Assembly (NCBI GenBank): GCA_023487205.1 | Contig: JAMDBT010000044.1 | Location: 1 to 44,875, forward strand | Direction: 5' to 3' | From: Thermoplasmatota archaeon | Lineage (GTDB): Archaea > Thermoplasmatota > Thermoplasmata > Thermoplasmatales > Thermoplasmataceae | DNA length: 44,875 nt | Shown: piece by piece, positions 1 to 8,708 of the stretch | How the letters are laid out: each line of letters opens with the position of its first letter | How positions within the stretch are numbered: the first letter of the stretch is position 1 | The notes under the pieces: generated by a model | What the model saw: only the letters and a program-made list of their open reading frames with translations | What the model was told of the DNA's origin: nothing | Database searches by the model: none | Made by a program: the position numbers and the translations under genes

Positions 1-46
1 CAACAGATTCCTAAATCGGTAAATAACCGATAAATATCAGGGGTGA

Positions 47-730
47 TTGGTCAACTACGGTTTTCTGAAAAAACTTCTGGTTATCGGGGAAAAGCATCTG
101 TTGCAGGAACTTACTGCCTATGTTGACCTGGCTCTCAAGTCGAATGCCATGCTGAAAGATTCCCTGGAAGCAGGGGGAGACAAGATCAAATCAGGTTACG
201 AAGCAATCAAGCAGTATGAGAAGGAGGCTGACGGCCTGACAATGCGTTACAGACACGAGATCTCAAACGGCGCCATTAGCAGCACTATGCTCGGTTCATT
301 CAGCGATCTTGTTGAGAAATGCGACAGCATTCTCGATGACTCATACTTCATCATCAGGGAACTGAAGAGGATGCTGCTCGCCTCTGCATCCCTTTCTGTC
401 AATGAAAAACCCATCATGACCGAATCTTACCGAAACTTCGTAAAGATGCTCGATCATGAAAACACTGCCCTGACATATGTGAACACAATGCTTACCGCAA
501 GCAGTATCGAAACGATGAGGGAGGAACTTCGCAAGATAGAGGATCTGGAGGAGAAGGTAGACGACCTCAAGGATTCAGTCATTGACTCCCTGTATGCAAA
601 AAGTTCAACGCTTTCTTATGTGTCTTTCTCCCACCTTCTGGACATGGCACACAAGATCGATGACCTCCTGGATCATTGCGAAGATATCGCGGATCTCATA
701 CTTACAATAACGACCGCAGTCACAAAGTGA
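47..730 (+). CDS. DUF47/PhoU-like phosphate transport accessory protein
   Basis: A 227-residue, almost entirely helical, charged protein of the DUF47 family (PhoU-like, TIGR00153 type), which accompanies PiT phosphate permeases and is thought to tune their activity at the cytoplasmic face. Seen: Glu/Asp/Lys-rich helices throughout, acidic clusters such as EKEADG (about residues 58-63) and EDLEEKVDDLKD (about 165-176), where PhoU-like proteins bind metal, and length normal for the family. The start is TTG directly after an in-frame TGA, so no longer form is possible in this frame. The PiT permease begins 4 bases after its stop, which fits the usual DUF47-PiT operon. The family call is firm; a regulatory rather than structural role is known only by analogy. 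Confidence 0.9.
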   Translation: MVNYGFLKKLLVIGEKHLLQELTAYVDLALKSNAMLKDSLEAGGDKIKSGYEAIKQYEKEADGLTMRYRHEISNGAISSTMLGSFSDLVEKCDSILDDSYFIIRELKRMLLASASLSVNEKPIMTESYRNFVKMLDHENTALTYVNTMLTASSIETMREELRKIEDLEEKVDDLKDSVIDSLYAKSSTLSYVSFSHLLDMAHKIDDLLDHCEDIADLILTITTAVTK

Positions 731-734
731 TAGT

Positions 735-1637
735 TTGTCCTCTTTCTTTCTTTATGAAATCCTTATGGCTGGCCTTCTCACAGCGTTCGTGGCGGGCAAC
801 AACCAGTCAGCGGCCGTGGGAACAATAATTGGGTCCCGCACCGTTTCGGTGAGGTTCGGAACGATCATATCAATATTCGGGTTTGCGGGGGGGCTCCTGG
901 TCCAGGGTGCCCTGCTTGCAAGAGTGTCGGGCGCCCTGATGCCGCATTCCCAGTACCTGGCTATGCTTGCATTTTTTGCTTCATTCGTCATATTTCTTGC
1001 AGCCACGATACTGCGTACGCCGCTCTCCCTGACCATGGCACTCGTAGGAGTGGCAACCGGAATCTCGATCAGGGTATCTTATCCCATTTACTACCCTTAC
1101 CTTGAATCTCTGGTCATCGTCTGGATATTTGCCCCGGTGCTGGTAATAGGTTTCTCCATGATTGCGTCCAGGGGGATTGACCGCATTCAGGTGAGGGATA
1201 CTTGGCGCGCGGCTTCTTTCAGCAAGATTTCCTTGATTATAGTCTCATTCTTCACTGCCTTCACATTGGGGGCAAACACCCTCGGGCTCATACTCGCAAT
1301 TGCCGGACCGTCCCTGCTTGCCTATGCATCCATGATCGTTGGAATTGTGCTTGGCTGCCTCTTCATTGGCAGCGGGACCATAAAGCGGGTGGGGGAAGAT
1401 ATCTACTCATTAAGGTATTCCTCTGCGCTGGTCTCACAGCTAGTATCCTCCATAGGGGTGGAGGTCGCAACTCTGCTGGGAATTCCCCTGTCCAATACTC
1501 AGACCCTGACTTCCAGCGTAGTGGGCACCGGACTCTCCAGAAGATACAAGTTCATTCACATGCGTCCATTCTTCGTCGTAGTGGCCATGTGGATAATATC
1601 GCCCCTGACCGGTCTGGCACTGGGCTACGCTATCTGA
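735..1637 (+). CDS. PiT-family inorganic phosphate permease
   Basis: Inner-membrane phosphate:cation symporter of the PiT family. The protein is almost wholly hydrophobic with about nine or ten membrane segments. It carries the duplicated PiT signature near both ends: AGNNQSAAVGT at about residues 20-30, and GIPLSNTQTLTSSVVGTGL at about 249-267. At 300 residues it is on the short side for the family but spans both halves. The annotated start is TTG; an ATG at 765 would remove ten residues and leave the first helix intact. It is translated with the DUF47 gene 4 bases upstream. Sulfate instead of phosphate as substrate is possible, but the DUF47 partner favours phosphate. Confidence 0.9.
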   Translation: MSSFFLYEILMAGLLTAFVAGNNQSAAVGTIIGSRTVSVRFGTIISIFGFAGGLLVQGALLARVSGALMPHSQYLAMLAFFASFVIFLAATILRTPLSLTMALVGVATGISIRVSYPIYYPYLESLVIVWIFAPVLVIGFSMIASRGIDRIQVRDTWRAASFSKISLIIVSFFTAFTLGANTLGLILAIAGPSLLAYASMIVGIVLGCLFIGSGTIKRVGEDIYSLRYSSALVSQLVSSIGVEVATLLGIPLSNTQTLTSSVVGTGLSRRYKFIHMRPFFVVVAMWIISPLTGLALGYAI

Positions 1638-1983
1638 GATGCTTCCTGGTTTTCTTGCTGATTCCTGAACGCCTGATCTTCAACCGCAATTGGTCCATGA
1701 ACCGGTGTTCCATGAACATCTTCATAATCAACAGGTACACTAAGTTAGAAGCTAGGGCGAGGAGAGCAATCAGGAACATCAGGAACTCTAGCCCGAAATA
1801 AACGCCTGCAAGGATGATAATTGTGATAGGGACCAACTCGCTGATAAGAACCAGAGCGATCCTCCTTTTGGCTGCCCTGCTCGTTCTGGTGCGATCGATT
1901 GGGATTCTCTTGGAATCATGCGCCAGCTTCAGCATAGCTGATAGATCGGATTTATCCTCCTGATCCTGCTGATCGCCATCCAT
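1630..1983 (-). CDS. Small two-helix membrane protein, unknown function
   Basis: A 117-residue protein I do not recognise. The first 40 residues are polar and acidic, then basic (RTRTSRAAKRR). Two hydrophobic segments follow, at about 43-62 and 65-87 (ending LASNLVYLLIM), and then a basic tail (RLKIRRSGISKKTRKHLR). This suggests a membrane hairpin with both ends cytoplasmic. It is convergent with the PiT permease and overlaps its last 8 bases. A TATA-like TTTAAT lies about 27 bases before the ATG, which supports expression from its own leaderless promoter. No functional assignment is offered. Confidence 0.65.
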   Translation of the reverse strand: MDGDQQDQEDKSDLSAMLKLAHDSKRIPIDRTRTSRAAKRRIALVLISELVPITIIILAGVYFGLEFLMFLIALLALASNLVYLLIMKMFMEHRFMDQLRLKIRRSGISKKTRKHLR

Positions 1984-2007
1984 ACGTAATGTACACGGGT
2001 TCTGGCT

Positions 2008-2013
2008 ATTAAA
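2008..2013 (-). promoter_or_regulatory. TATA-like box of the 1630-1983 gene
   Basis: Read on the minus strand it is TTTAAT, centred about 27 bases before the ATG at 1983, matching the spacing seen before other leaderless genes here. Confidence 0.45.
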
Positions 2014-2144
2014 CGGTTAGCGTAGTTTGTTGGATAGAGCACATCCGCCTTTCCGAACCTGACCACTGCAATCCGGGATAGAGGCATTCGGGAATTCCAT
2101 CACTCGATGACACAACAGGAGGAACCTGGAGGTACCCATGAAGA

Positions 2145-2150
2145 TTTTAT
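2145..2150 (+). promoter_or_regulatory. TATA-like box of tRNA-Thr(TGT)
   Basis: TTTTAT centred about 29 bases before the first base of the tRNA, in a locally AT-rich stretch. Position is right for an archaeal TBP site; no other promoter is visible. Confidence 0.45.
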
Positions 2151-2176
2151 CAATTTGTTTCTACTTACCTCGAAGC

Positions 2177-2249
2177 GCCACTGTAGCTCAGCTGGCAGAG
2201 CAACTGATTTGTAATCAGTAGGTCGGGGGATCGAAACCCTCCAGTGGCT
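2177..2249 (+). tRNA. tRNA-Thr (anticodon TGT)
   Basis: Full cloverleaf: acceptor GCCACTG pairs with CAGTGGC; D-stem GCTC/GAGC; anticodon stem ACTGA/TCAGT with loop TTTGTAA (anticodon TGT); five-base variable loop AGGTC; T-stem GGGGG/CCCTC with one G-T pair; T-loop ATCGAAA. The discriminator is T, as usual for archaeal tRNA-Thr. CCA is not encoded and there is no intron. The T-loop has A at 54 and A at 60 instead of the common T/T. It decodes ACA and, by wobble, other ACN codons. A second threonine tRNA with CGT lies at 14837-14909 and shares the same acceptor and T arm. Confidence 0.97.
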
Positions 2250-2340
2250 TCCTTTGTGCGTACTGATTCTTATCAGTACCCCAAGAGACTTATCCCATAC
2301 ACATATCAGCAGTCACTCTTCGCTCCTGTCATGGGACCTG

Positions 2341-2346
2341 GGGGGG
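2341..2346 (+). promoter_or_regulatory. Strong ribosome binding site before trxB
   Basis: GGGGGGA lies 6 bases before the GTG at 2352. It decides in favour of GTG, and marks trxB as a gene with a leader, unlike most first genes in this window. Confidence 0.6.
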
Positions 2347-2351
2347 ATTAA

Positions 2352-3281
2352 GTGGTAGAGGATCTGATCATTATTGGGTCTGGGCCGGCAGGTTTGACTG
2401 CAGCCCTGTATACAGCCAGAGAAAACTACAATCCACTGGTGATCGCAGGCCAGAGCTACGGGGGACAGCTTCAGCTTACTACGTCAGTGGAGAATTTTCC
2501 TGCTTTCCCTGAAGGAATACTTGGGCCGGAGCTTGTGGACAGAATGCGACAGCAGGCTGAGAAGTTCGGCGCAAGGTTCATCAACGAGGACGTCACGGAA
2601 GTGGATTTCAGTTCCAGACCATTCAAGGTCTTTCTGGATTCATCCACGTACGAGTCTAATTGCATCATCGTTGCCACAGGCGCTTCTGCCAGATGGCTGG
2701 GGATTCCTTCGGAACAACGGTTTATTGGAAGAGGCGTCAGCAGCTGTGCGACCTGCGATGCGCCGTTATTCAGGGGACGCAGAGTTGTGGTCGTTGGTGG
2801 GGGGGATTCCGCCATGGAGGACTCCCTGTTCCTGACCAAGTTTGTGGAGGGCGTAACCATTGTTCACCGGAACGATAAGTTCAGGGCAAGCAAGATAATG
2901 CGAGAACGTGTCCTGTCGAATCCCAGGATAAGCGTTCTGTGGAACTCCATCGTTCAAGAAGTCAAGGGCGACAAGGCCGTATCGTCCGTCTCGGTCAGAA
3001 ATATTCAGACCGGAGAAACCAGCGAGATTAAAACGGACGGTCTATTCGTCGCCATAGGTCACTCGCCGAACACTTCCTTCCTCAAGGGGCAACTGGACCT
3101 TGACGATAAAGGGTACGTGGTTACGCAGGAAGAGGTACTCACAGCAATCAAGGGCATATTTGTTGCGGGGGACGTATCGGACCGAAAATACAGGCAGGCC
3201 ATTACTGCTGCAGGGAGCGGGTCAAAGGCGGCCCTTGAGGCAAGAGCGTACCTTCTGGAACTGAATGGAGCACGTAGCTGA
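2352..3281 (+). CDS. trxB: Thioredoxin-disulfide reductase (FAD)
   Basis: A 309-residue low-molecular-weight thioredoxin reductase, which passes electrons through FAD to a CxxC pair and on to thioredoxin. Seen: FAD motif GSGPAG (9-14); redox pair C132-A-T-C135; second nucleotide-fold motif GGGDSA (149-154); C-terminal FAD motif with FVAGD (near 272). The start is GTG with a strong GGGGGGA ribosome site 6 bases upstream. Odd: the usual HRRDxxRA loop that holds the 2'-phosphate of NADPH reads HRNDKFRA (172-179), losing the second arginine. A thioredoxin reductase of Thermoplasma acidophilum is reported not to use NADPH or NADH, so the donor here may also be unusual. It is convergent with ppdK. 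Confidence 0.93.
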   Translation: MVEDLIIIGSGPAGLTAALYTARENYNPLVIAGQSYGGQLQLTTSVENFPAFPEGILGPELVDRMRQQAEKFGARFINEDVTEVDFSSRPFKVFLDSSTYESNCIIVATGASARWLGIPSEQRFIGRGVSSCATCDAPLFRGRRVVVVGGGDSAMEDSLFLTKFVEGVTIVHRNDKFRASKIMRERVLSNPRISVLWNSIVQEVKGDKAVSSVSVRNIQTGETSEIKTDGLFVAIGHSPNTSFLKGQLDLDDKGYVVTQEEVLTAIKGIFVAGDVSDRKYRQAITAAGSGSKAALEARAYLLELNGARS

Positions 3282-3364
3282 TCCGGCATTCTGTGATCCT
3301 GCACGGCAAGTCGCCGGAATCATTCAGAATTCGCCTGATCCACTCAATTCCGTTAAGCTCAATT

Positions 3365-6046
3365 TCACGAATTTACTAGGACGAATTCTCCCTTCTGTTC
3401 CAGGGCGGCCTGCGCAGCGGACAACCGGGCCACAGGAATTCTGAACGGTGAAGCTGAGACGTAGTCCAGGCCAATGCTGTGGCAGAACTTGATTGTGTAG
3501 GGATCGCCTCCCTGCTCACCACAGATGCCGATGCTCATGCCCGGCCTTGAGTTTCTACCCCGTTCCACTGCCATGAGCATAAGCTGGCCCACGCCTTCCG
3601 CATCCACGGACGCGAAAGGATCCGCCTGTAACACCCCATGCTCCAGGTAGCTGGCAAGGAACTTGCCTTCTGCATCGTCCCTGCTGTAGCCGAAAGTCAT
3701 CTGTGTCAGATCGTTAGTGCCGAACGAGAAGAAATCTGCGTACTTTGCAATCCTGTCTGCAACCAGACAGGCTCTAGGTATTTCTATCATTGTGCCGAAC
3801 TCATACTTGACTTCTGTTTGACCCATCGCATCTTTTGCAACGGGCTCCAGCCTTTCCCTGATTATCTTCAATTCATTCTCGTGCCCTATTAACGGGATCA
3901 TTATTTCCGGGTAGATCTCCTTCCCTTCATTCTTCACCTTCACCGCAGCATCGATGATTGCCCGGACCTGCATCTCGTATATCTCAGGATAGACTATCCC
4001 GACTCTGCAACCCCTGAACCCCAGCATGGGATTGAATTCCGCCATGTTGCGGACTGCCGTCAGGAGGCTTCTAAGATCTGTAAGTTTAGCCTTCTCCCCT
4101 TCCTGGAGCTCACTGCCTGACGCTTCCTTCCTCTCCAGGTCGTTTATCAGGGAGATCACTTCTTCCCTGTCCGGGAGAAATTCATGCAGCGGCGGGTCCA
4201 GAAGCCTTATGATGACCGGGAAACCCTCCATAGTCCTAAAGAATTCCACAAAATCCTGCGTCTGCAGAGGGCGCAAAAGTTCCAGTTGAGCCTTCCTTTC
4301 CTCCGGGCTCTCGCTCATGATCATTTTTCTGACAATCTTGATTCTCTCTGTCCCAAGGAACATCCTCTCAGTTCTGGCAAGCCCGATTCCCTGTGCACCA
4401 TTCTTCCTGGCGAGGACAGCCTCTTCGGGCGTGTTCGCGTTGGCTCTAACGCCCAGCTTCCGGAATTTGTCTGCCCAGGACAGAAGCGTTCCAGTTTCTT
4501 CCGTCGCAACTGACTCCTCCAGGGGGATCTCGCCCTCGTAGAATTCTCCAGAGGTGCCGTCAACCGTTAGAATATCGCCCTCTCTAAACGAGCGATCCCC
4601 GATTGTAAGGGTTCCCTTGATTGGATCGACCGAAATGATCTCAGCACCCACAACTGCGGGTTTCCCCATTGCCCTCGCAACGACCGCAGCATGGCTGGTC
4701 ATCCCTCCCTTCTGTGTGAGGAAACCCTTGGAAACGGCCATCCCTCTTACGTCGTCTGCAGTTGTTTCGGGTCTCACCAGGATGAGCGGCTTCTTTTCCT
4801 TCGACAGTTCGATAGCCCTCTGCGAAGAGAATACGAGGCTTCCAACCGCGGCTCCGGGAGAAGCGGCGAGGCCTTTTCCCAATGATTTGATTGCCTGCGA
4901 CTTCTTTACCTGTGGATACATGGTTACCGTCAGCGTTTCAGGGGTGATCCTCAGAACAGCGTCTTCCCTGGTTATGATACCCTCGCTGGACAGATCAACA
5001 ACAATCCTGATTGCTGCGCGAGCAGTCCTCTTTCCGATCCTGGTCTGGAGCATGTAAAGTTTCCCCTTCTCCACGGTGAATTCGATGTCCATCATGTCCC
5101 TGTAATGCTTTTCTAATTTCTCCACCGCGTCAACAAGTGCATTGTATGCAGCAGGAAGTTCCGTCCTCATGTCATCTATGGATTTTGGGGTCCTTGCGCC
5201 GGAAACCACGTCCTCACCCTGTGCATTGACCAGGTATTCGGCGAAGAGTCTGTGCTCTCCAGTATTTGGGTCACGGGTGAAAGCAACTCCCGTAGCAGAA
5301 TCTGACCCCATGTTGCCGAATATCATGGATACGACATTGACTGCAGTGCCCATTGTTCCGGGAATTCCGTTAATTTCCCTGTAAGCTTTTGCTCTGTCGG
5401 AATTCCATGACCTGAAGACCGCTTCCATTGCGCCAATCAATTGATCTCTTGGATTGGCTGGAAATGATTTTCCGTTTCTTGTGTAAACCTCCTTGAATTT
5501 CACAACCAGCGTCTGCAGGTCTTCAGCCGTGAGGTCGGTATCCGATCTGTATCCCTTCCCAGTCTTGGCAGAGTCCATCTCATGCTCGAACTCCTCCTTC
5601 TTGATTCCAAGAACGACGTTTCCATACATTTGGAGCAACCGGCGATACGAATCCCAGGCAAACCTGGGGTTTGCGGTAAGCGTGCCCAGGGTTGAAGCTG
5701 TTTCATCGTTCAGCCCCACATTCAGGATGGTATCCATCATTCCGGGCATACTCACAGGCGCACCTGATCTGACGGAAACCAGGAGTGGATTCTTGATATC
5801 TCCAAACTTCTTGCCTGCTTGCTCCTCTATCTTCTGAAGTGCAACGAGCGTCTGGTCAAGCATACCTTCAGGAAAAGTTCCGGTCTTCAGGAAATCGCCG
5901 CAGGCTTCGGTAGAAATCGTGAATCCCGGGGGAACCTCAAGCCCGATCTTCTTCATCTCAGAAAGACCTGCACCCTTCCCTCCAAGAAGGTTGACCATCT
6001 TCTGTGAACCCTCTTCAAAAAGGTATACATAGTTCTTGACTGTCAT
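3365..6046 (-). CDS. ppdK: Pyruvate, phosphate dikinase
   Basis: Interconverts pyruvate + ATP + Pi and PEP + AMP + PPi, linking glycolysis and gluconeogenesis. With the ATG at 6046 (protein beginning MTVKNYVYLF) the product is 893 residues, the usual family length. Domains in order: N-terminal ATP-grasp (GGKGAGLSEM near 24; SVRSGAPVSMPGMMDT near 90), swivelling phosphohistidine domain with GGMTSHAAVVARAMGKP (catalytic His), and C-terminal PEP/pyruvate barrel with GICGEQGGDP (catalytic Cys). An upstream in-frame ATG at 6163 would add 39 basic residues that do not look like the family, so I reject it. The loop has CGEQGG where many relatives have CGEHGG. It stands alone, convergent with trxB. 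Confidence 0.94.
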   Translation of the reverse strand: MTVKNYVYLFEEGSQKMVNLLGGKGAGLSEMKKIGLEVPPGFTISTEACGDFLKTGTFPEGMLDQTLVALQKIEEQAGKKFGDIKNPLLVSVRSGAPVSMPGMMDTILNVGLNDETASTLGTLTANPRFAWDSYRRLLQMYGNVVLGIKKEEFEHEMDSAKTGKGYRSDTDLTAEDLQTLVVKFKEVYTRNGKSFPANPRDQLIGAMEAVFRSWNSDRAKAYREINGIPGTMGTAVNVVSMIFGNMGSDSATGVAFTRDPNTGEHRLFAEYLVNAQGEDVVSGARTPKSIDDMRTELPAAYNALVDAVEKLEKHYRDMMDIEFTVEKGKLYMLQTRIGKRTARAAIRIVVDLSSEGIITREDAVLRITPETLTVTMYPQVKKSQAIKSLGKGLAASPGAAVGSLVFSSQRAIELSKEKKPLILVRPETTADDVRGMAVSKGFLTQKGGMTSHAAVVARAMGKPAVVGAEIISVDPIKGTLTIGDRSFREGDILTVDGTSGEFYEGEIPLEESVATEETGTLLSWADKFRKLGVRANANTPEEAVLARKNGAQGIGLARTERMFLGTERIKIVRKMIMSESPEERKAQLELLRPLQTQDFVEFFRTMEGFPVIIRLLDPPLHEFLPDREEVISLINDLERKEASGSELQEGEKAKLTDLRSLLTAVRNMAEFNPMLGFRGCRVGIVYPEIYEMQVRAIIDAAVKVKNEGKEIYPEIMIPLIGHENELKIIRERLEPVAKDAMGQTEVKYEFGTMIEIPRACLVADRIAKYADFFSFGTNDLTQMTFGYSRDDAEGKFLASYLEHGVLQADPFASVDAEGVGQLMLMAVERGRNSRPGMSIGICGEQGGDPYTIKFCHSIGLDYVSASPFRIPVARLSAAQAALEQKGEFVLVNS

Positions 6047-6249
6047 CAGAGGATTATTTCTTAACTCGTATCTAACTTTACGATTGGAAAGAATCTCCCA
6101 TTTTAGCAGTTTTCTGGAAGTTACCAATCGTTTACCGAAGTTTGAGACGGAAGCACATTGCACACGGAATCCGATGAAGAGGAATTGGTCTAATACTTTT
6201 CAAGCCGGTGTATTGCCAGACTAAAGTCCCTGGAAGATTTCATTGCGTA

Positions 6250-6711
6250 TCCGACGGAAGGCTCCAGTTGAAACAACTATGAGGATGGATTCTCAGCGCA
6301 CAAGGGAACGGGCCGTGGATCAAAACGCATGGTTTCTGCAAGGGGCCACTCTGCTGCGTGACGTTCTTGAAGGACGGGGATGTTATTTCCAGAAATCGTG
6401 TCTCTTCTTCAATTCAAAGACGACAATCGCAATTAATGCAGATCCTGACCAAATCCCGCAGATCATCCCGTGAATCAAAACTCTGCGAATTGACCTCATT
6501 GAGCCATGTTGCTTCCTTCTTAATGCCGGTTAGCATTTTCATGGTATCAAATACAGTTAGACCTTTCTTCCTTGCATTCTTATTCTCAGCGTAGTACTTT
6601 GTTCTTGCATCAAGAAAATGATCACATGTCCGTCTGCAAGCCATGAAGTGCTTCCCCAACGGAACCATTTGCTCTTTGCCAGGATTCAACGTACTCTCAG
6701 GGTTTAATCAT
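6250..6711 (-). pseudogene. Decayed TnpB (IS200/IS605 family), N-terminal part
   Basis: On the minus strand, reading down from 6711, the start reads MIK followed by a stop, then in another frame LNPGKEQMVPLGKHFMACR, then a 70-residue stretch with CDHFLDARTKYYAENK, GLTVFDTMKMLTGIKKE and WLNEVNSQSFDSRDDLRDL. This is the order and spacing of the TnpB N-terminal domain. The frame breaks after LRDL and a third frame gives PSFKNVT, like the P-x-FK segment of TnpB. At least two frameshifts and stops are present and no RuvC catalytic region is visible, so it is inactive. The family call rests on several motifs in order; exact ends are uncertain. Confidence 0.7.
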
Positions 6712-6732
6712 TGCTTACATAATCCTTTCAAT

Positions 6733-6777
6733 CCCCATACATATTCTACAATTCATCTCCTGCCTGAAGGTATGGGG
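6733..6777 (-). repeat. Hairpin resembling an IS200/IS605 end
   Basis: CCCCATAC (6733-6740) is mirrored by GTATGGGG (6770-6777), a perfect 8-base inverted repeat. Read on the minus strand the outer arm gives GCCCCATACCTTCAGGC followed by AGGAGATGAATTG. This resembles the subterminal hairpin that follows tnpB genes in IS200/IS605 elements. Here it lies on the 5' side of the TnpB N-terminal remnant, so it more likely closes a second, neighbouring remnant. Confidence 0.5.
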
Positions 6778-7001
6778 CTTACATGCTCAAAAAAATTGTA
6801 AGTCATCATTGGAGGCCCAGGCGAATATAAGGTTGAAGCATGGTTTCCAGGATAGATTTCGTTGTTGAGGAGGGACAGGGCCATTTCTGGGTAATAATAC
6901 CAATTCGAAGCATATTGACCGGTGTGTATTTCTGTAGGGTGAGCCCGCGTTCCCGTCATCAGCCTGAACCTTGACATTTCCGACGAAGTGAAGGTGGTCA
7001 C
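6753..7001 (-). mobile_element. Possible C-terminal tail of a second TnpB remnant
   Basis: An 82-codon open stretch on the minus strand runs into the hairpin at 6733-6777. Its phrase HTGQYAS resembles the NACGEYAS-type phrase near the C-terminus of archaeal TnpB proteins, and it ends SPIPSGRR inside the hairpin. The zinc-ribbon cysteines expected just upstream are not visible. If correct, this would be the end of one element lying directly before the start of another. The call is weak and could be chance. Confidence 0.3.
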
Positions 7002-7109
7002 AATGGAGACTCAAAGAAATAAAGATTGAAATAAGGAGTGCAAATTGATGCTTTCGTATTATCGTGCGGACTTTGGATCAAGTAATCCTCATAAGCAAAT
7101 GGAACCCAT

Positions 7110-7862
7110 TTAATGTGATTTCCCGCTTTCTCCGAAAACCTTTGCCATTTCCTGGAATTCTGCAGCCTTGAGTTCCCTCTGGCTTGCCTCCATGCTGTCG
7201 TTCACAAAGTTGCGTACCTGCACAGGGTCCTGTAATGCTCTCCATGAGATCGCTCCGGCCCTCATCAACCCCCTTAAAGAAATGTTCCGCGCAATGGCTC
7301 CAGAGGTGAATGCGAGTGTCCCATACCCAAAGATCCTTTCGGAAAGAGGTTGCAGCATCATCGTACTGTTCACCTTCCCTACAGGTATGTCGCTGACTGA
7401 TCTTGAGAATATTCCCCTGGTCTGAACCACCCTCTTATTAGTCAGTGCATACGAAGTGTGTTGCCACCTCAACCAGCCAAAGAAGAATGGAAGAATTACA
7501 AGCAATATTATCAATATAAAAGCCAGACCCGCAGTGGCATTCGCATCGCCAGTCAATCCGTATATCAGTGATGCCAGGAAAGCAGTATATATGATCCCCA
7601 ATATGACCGGCCACACGATTAATGGCACAGGGCTAGGACGGCTTTCGTACATCACCGTTTCCCCTTTGTTGAGATACATGGCAGGAAAGGATCCTCTAAC
7701 GTTCGATCGCAGATTGGATGTAGAATCATGGCTTAAGCGGTCATCACCCGTTTCTTCCGTTGTTTGATTGGCAGTTTGAGAAACCGGACTAATCGGCGTT
7801 CCACACTTATGACAGAATGATGCGTCGCCTGAGACCTCCACCCCACATTTTGGGCAATTCAT
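7110..7862 (-). CDS. Zinc-ribbon membrane protein with PH-like (DUF304/bPH2) domain
   Basis: A 250-residue protein of unknown role. Residues 1-22 form a zinc ribbon (C3-x2-C6 and C17-x2-C20). A polar linker to about 65 follows, then a short beta region with the phrase NKGETVMYESRPSP, two membrane segments (about 82-105 and 110-135), and a bacterial PH-like domain (YALTNKRVVQTRGIFSRSV, with DIPVGKVNSTMM after it). This order is common in YdbS/DUF304-type proteins of archaea. I chose the ATG at 7862 because it opens directly on the zinc ribbon with GAAGGT a few bases before. A GTG at 7889 is possible, since a TATAAA-like box at 7921-7926 would start transcripts near 7898. Confidence 0.75.
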   Translation of the reverse strand: MNCPKCGVEVSGDASFCHKCGTPISPVSQTANQTTEETGDDRLSHDSTSNLRSNVRGSFPAMYLNKGETVMYESRPSPVPLIVWPVILGIIYTAFLASLIYGLTGDANATAGLAFILIILLVILPFFFGWLRWQHTSYALTNKRVVQTRGIFSRSVSDIPVGKVNSTMMLQPLSERIFGYGTLAFTSGAIARNISLRGLMRAGAISWRALQDPVQVRNFVNDSMEASQRELKAAEFQEMAKVFGESGKSH

Positions 7863-7997
7863 GCGGATACCTTCATCAACTGATATCACAGTGCCTTGGG
7901 AACTGTACGAACGCTGTCAGTATAAATCTTGCCTTCCAGTAATCCTGAAATCCGGGAAAGGAATAAAACTGCCCACTCATACCGTAGCTGTTTCAAG

Positions 7998-8708
7998 ATG
8001 CTGGACCGTATCTCTATAGAAACTTCACTGGGTTCAATTTCGACGTTATGGAGGAAAGGGAACCCTTATGCGGTTTTCCTGCATGGAATGGGTGGATCCG
8101 GCAACAACTGGCTGAGGATAGCGACCAATCTTCCCGATCATTTCGGTCTCATATTGCCCGATCTGCTTGGCCACGGAAGATCCGACAAGCCTAACATTCC
8201 ATATGAAATAAACCAGCAATGCACCGCGATTAACGAGGTGCTCCAAGCACTATCCGTGAAGAGATCTCTATTGCTGGGTCACTCGTATGGAGGCTGGATT
8301 GCCACAAGGCTCCAATTAAGGCACAACATTGCCCCAAGGACTGTGCTGGTGGATAGCGCAGGGCTGAACCCCGCAATTGGCGAATTCTCGAATTATCTTG
8401 AAGGCTTCCTTGATTCTGCCATGAGAATGAACGCGATGAATTCCAGGGACATATTGAGGAGAATACTCCAGAACAACTCAAGGCCGGAAGAGAAATTGAA
8501 GGAAGTTGACCTGAAGGCGCTCAAAGGAGAATACCTCCTTATCTGGGGTTCGGTGGACAGCATGATTCCGGTCTCATATGGCAGGGAGTTGAACAGGCTG
8601 ATTCCACGCTCGAGACTGGAAATAATAGAAAACGCGGGCCACCTTCCTCACGTCGATAATCCCGAGAGGGTGGCCGAACTGGTCAGTTCATTTTTCGCCG
8701 TTAAGTGA
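7998..8708 (+). CDS. Alpha/beta-fold hydrolase
   Basis: A 236-residue single-domain serine hydrolase. Seen: oxyanion loop HGMGGSG (29-35); DLLGHGRSDKP (55-65); nucleophile elbow GHSYGG with Ser96; acid GSVD with Asp187; and His215 in NAGHLPH. All catalytic residues are in the canonical order, so the enzyme should be active on an ester, lactone or similar bond; the substrate cannot be told. The ATG at 7998 is preferred over upstream in-frame starts because the first beta strand begins right after it. It is convergent with the nitrilase-family gene and overlaps it by 21 bases. Confidence 0.88.
   Translation: MLDRISIETSLGSISTLWRKGNPYAVFLHGMGGSGNNWLRIATNLPDHFGLILPDLLGHGRSDKPNIPYEINQQCTAINEVLQALSVKRSLLLGHSYGGWIATRLQLRHNIAPRTVLVDSAGLNPAIGEFSNYLEGFLDSAMRMNAMNSRDILRRILQNNSRPEEKLKEVDLKALKGEYLLIWGSVDSMIPVSYGRELNRLIPRSRLEIIENAGHLPHVDNPERVAELVSSFFAVK

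Noticed and set aside
1202-1801. A 199-codon plus-strand frame overlapping the PiT permease
   Set aside because: It is an out-of-frame shadow with Arg/His/Cys-rich composition; the permease motifs are in the other frame.
4554-5057. A 167-codon plus-strand frame antisense to ppdK
   Set aside because: It is the mirror of a strongly conserved coding region, including the phosphohistidine domain, and has no motif of its own.
6047-6163. N-terminal extension of pyruvate phosphate dikinase from an upstream ATG
   Set aside because: The 39 extra residues are basic and unlike the family; the ATG at 6046 gives the normal N-terminus.
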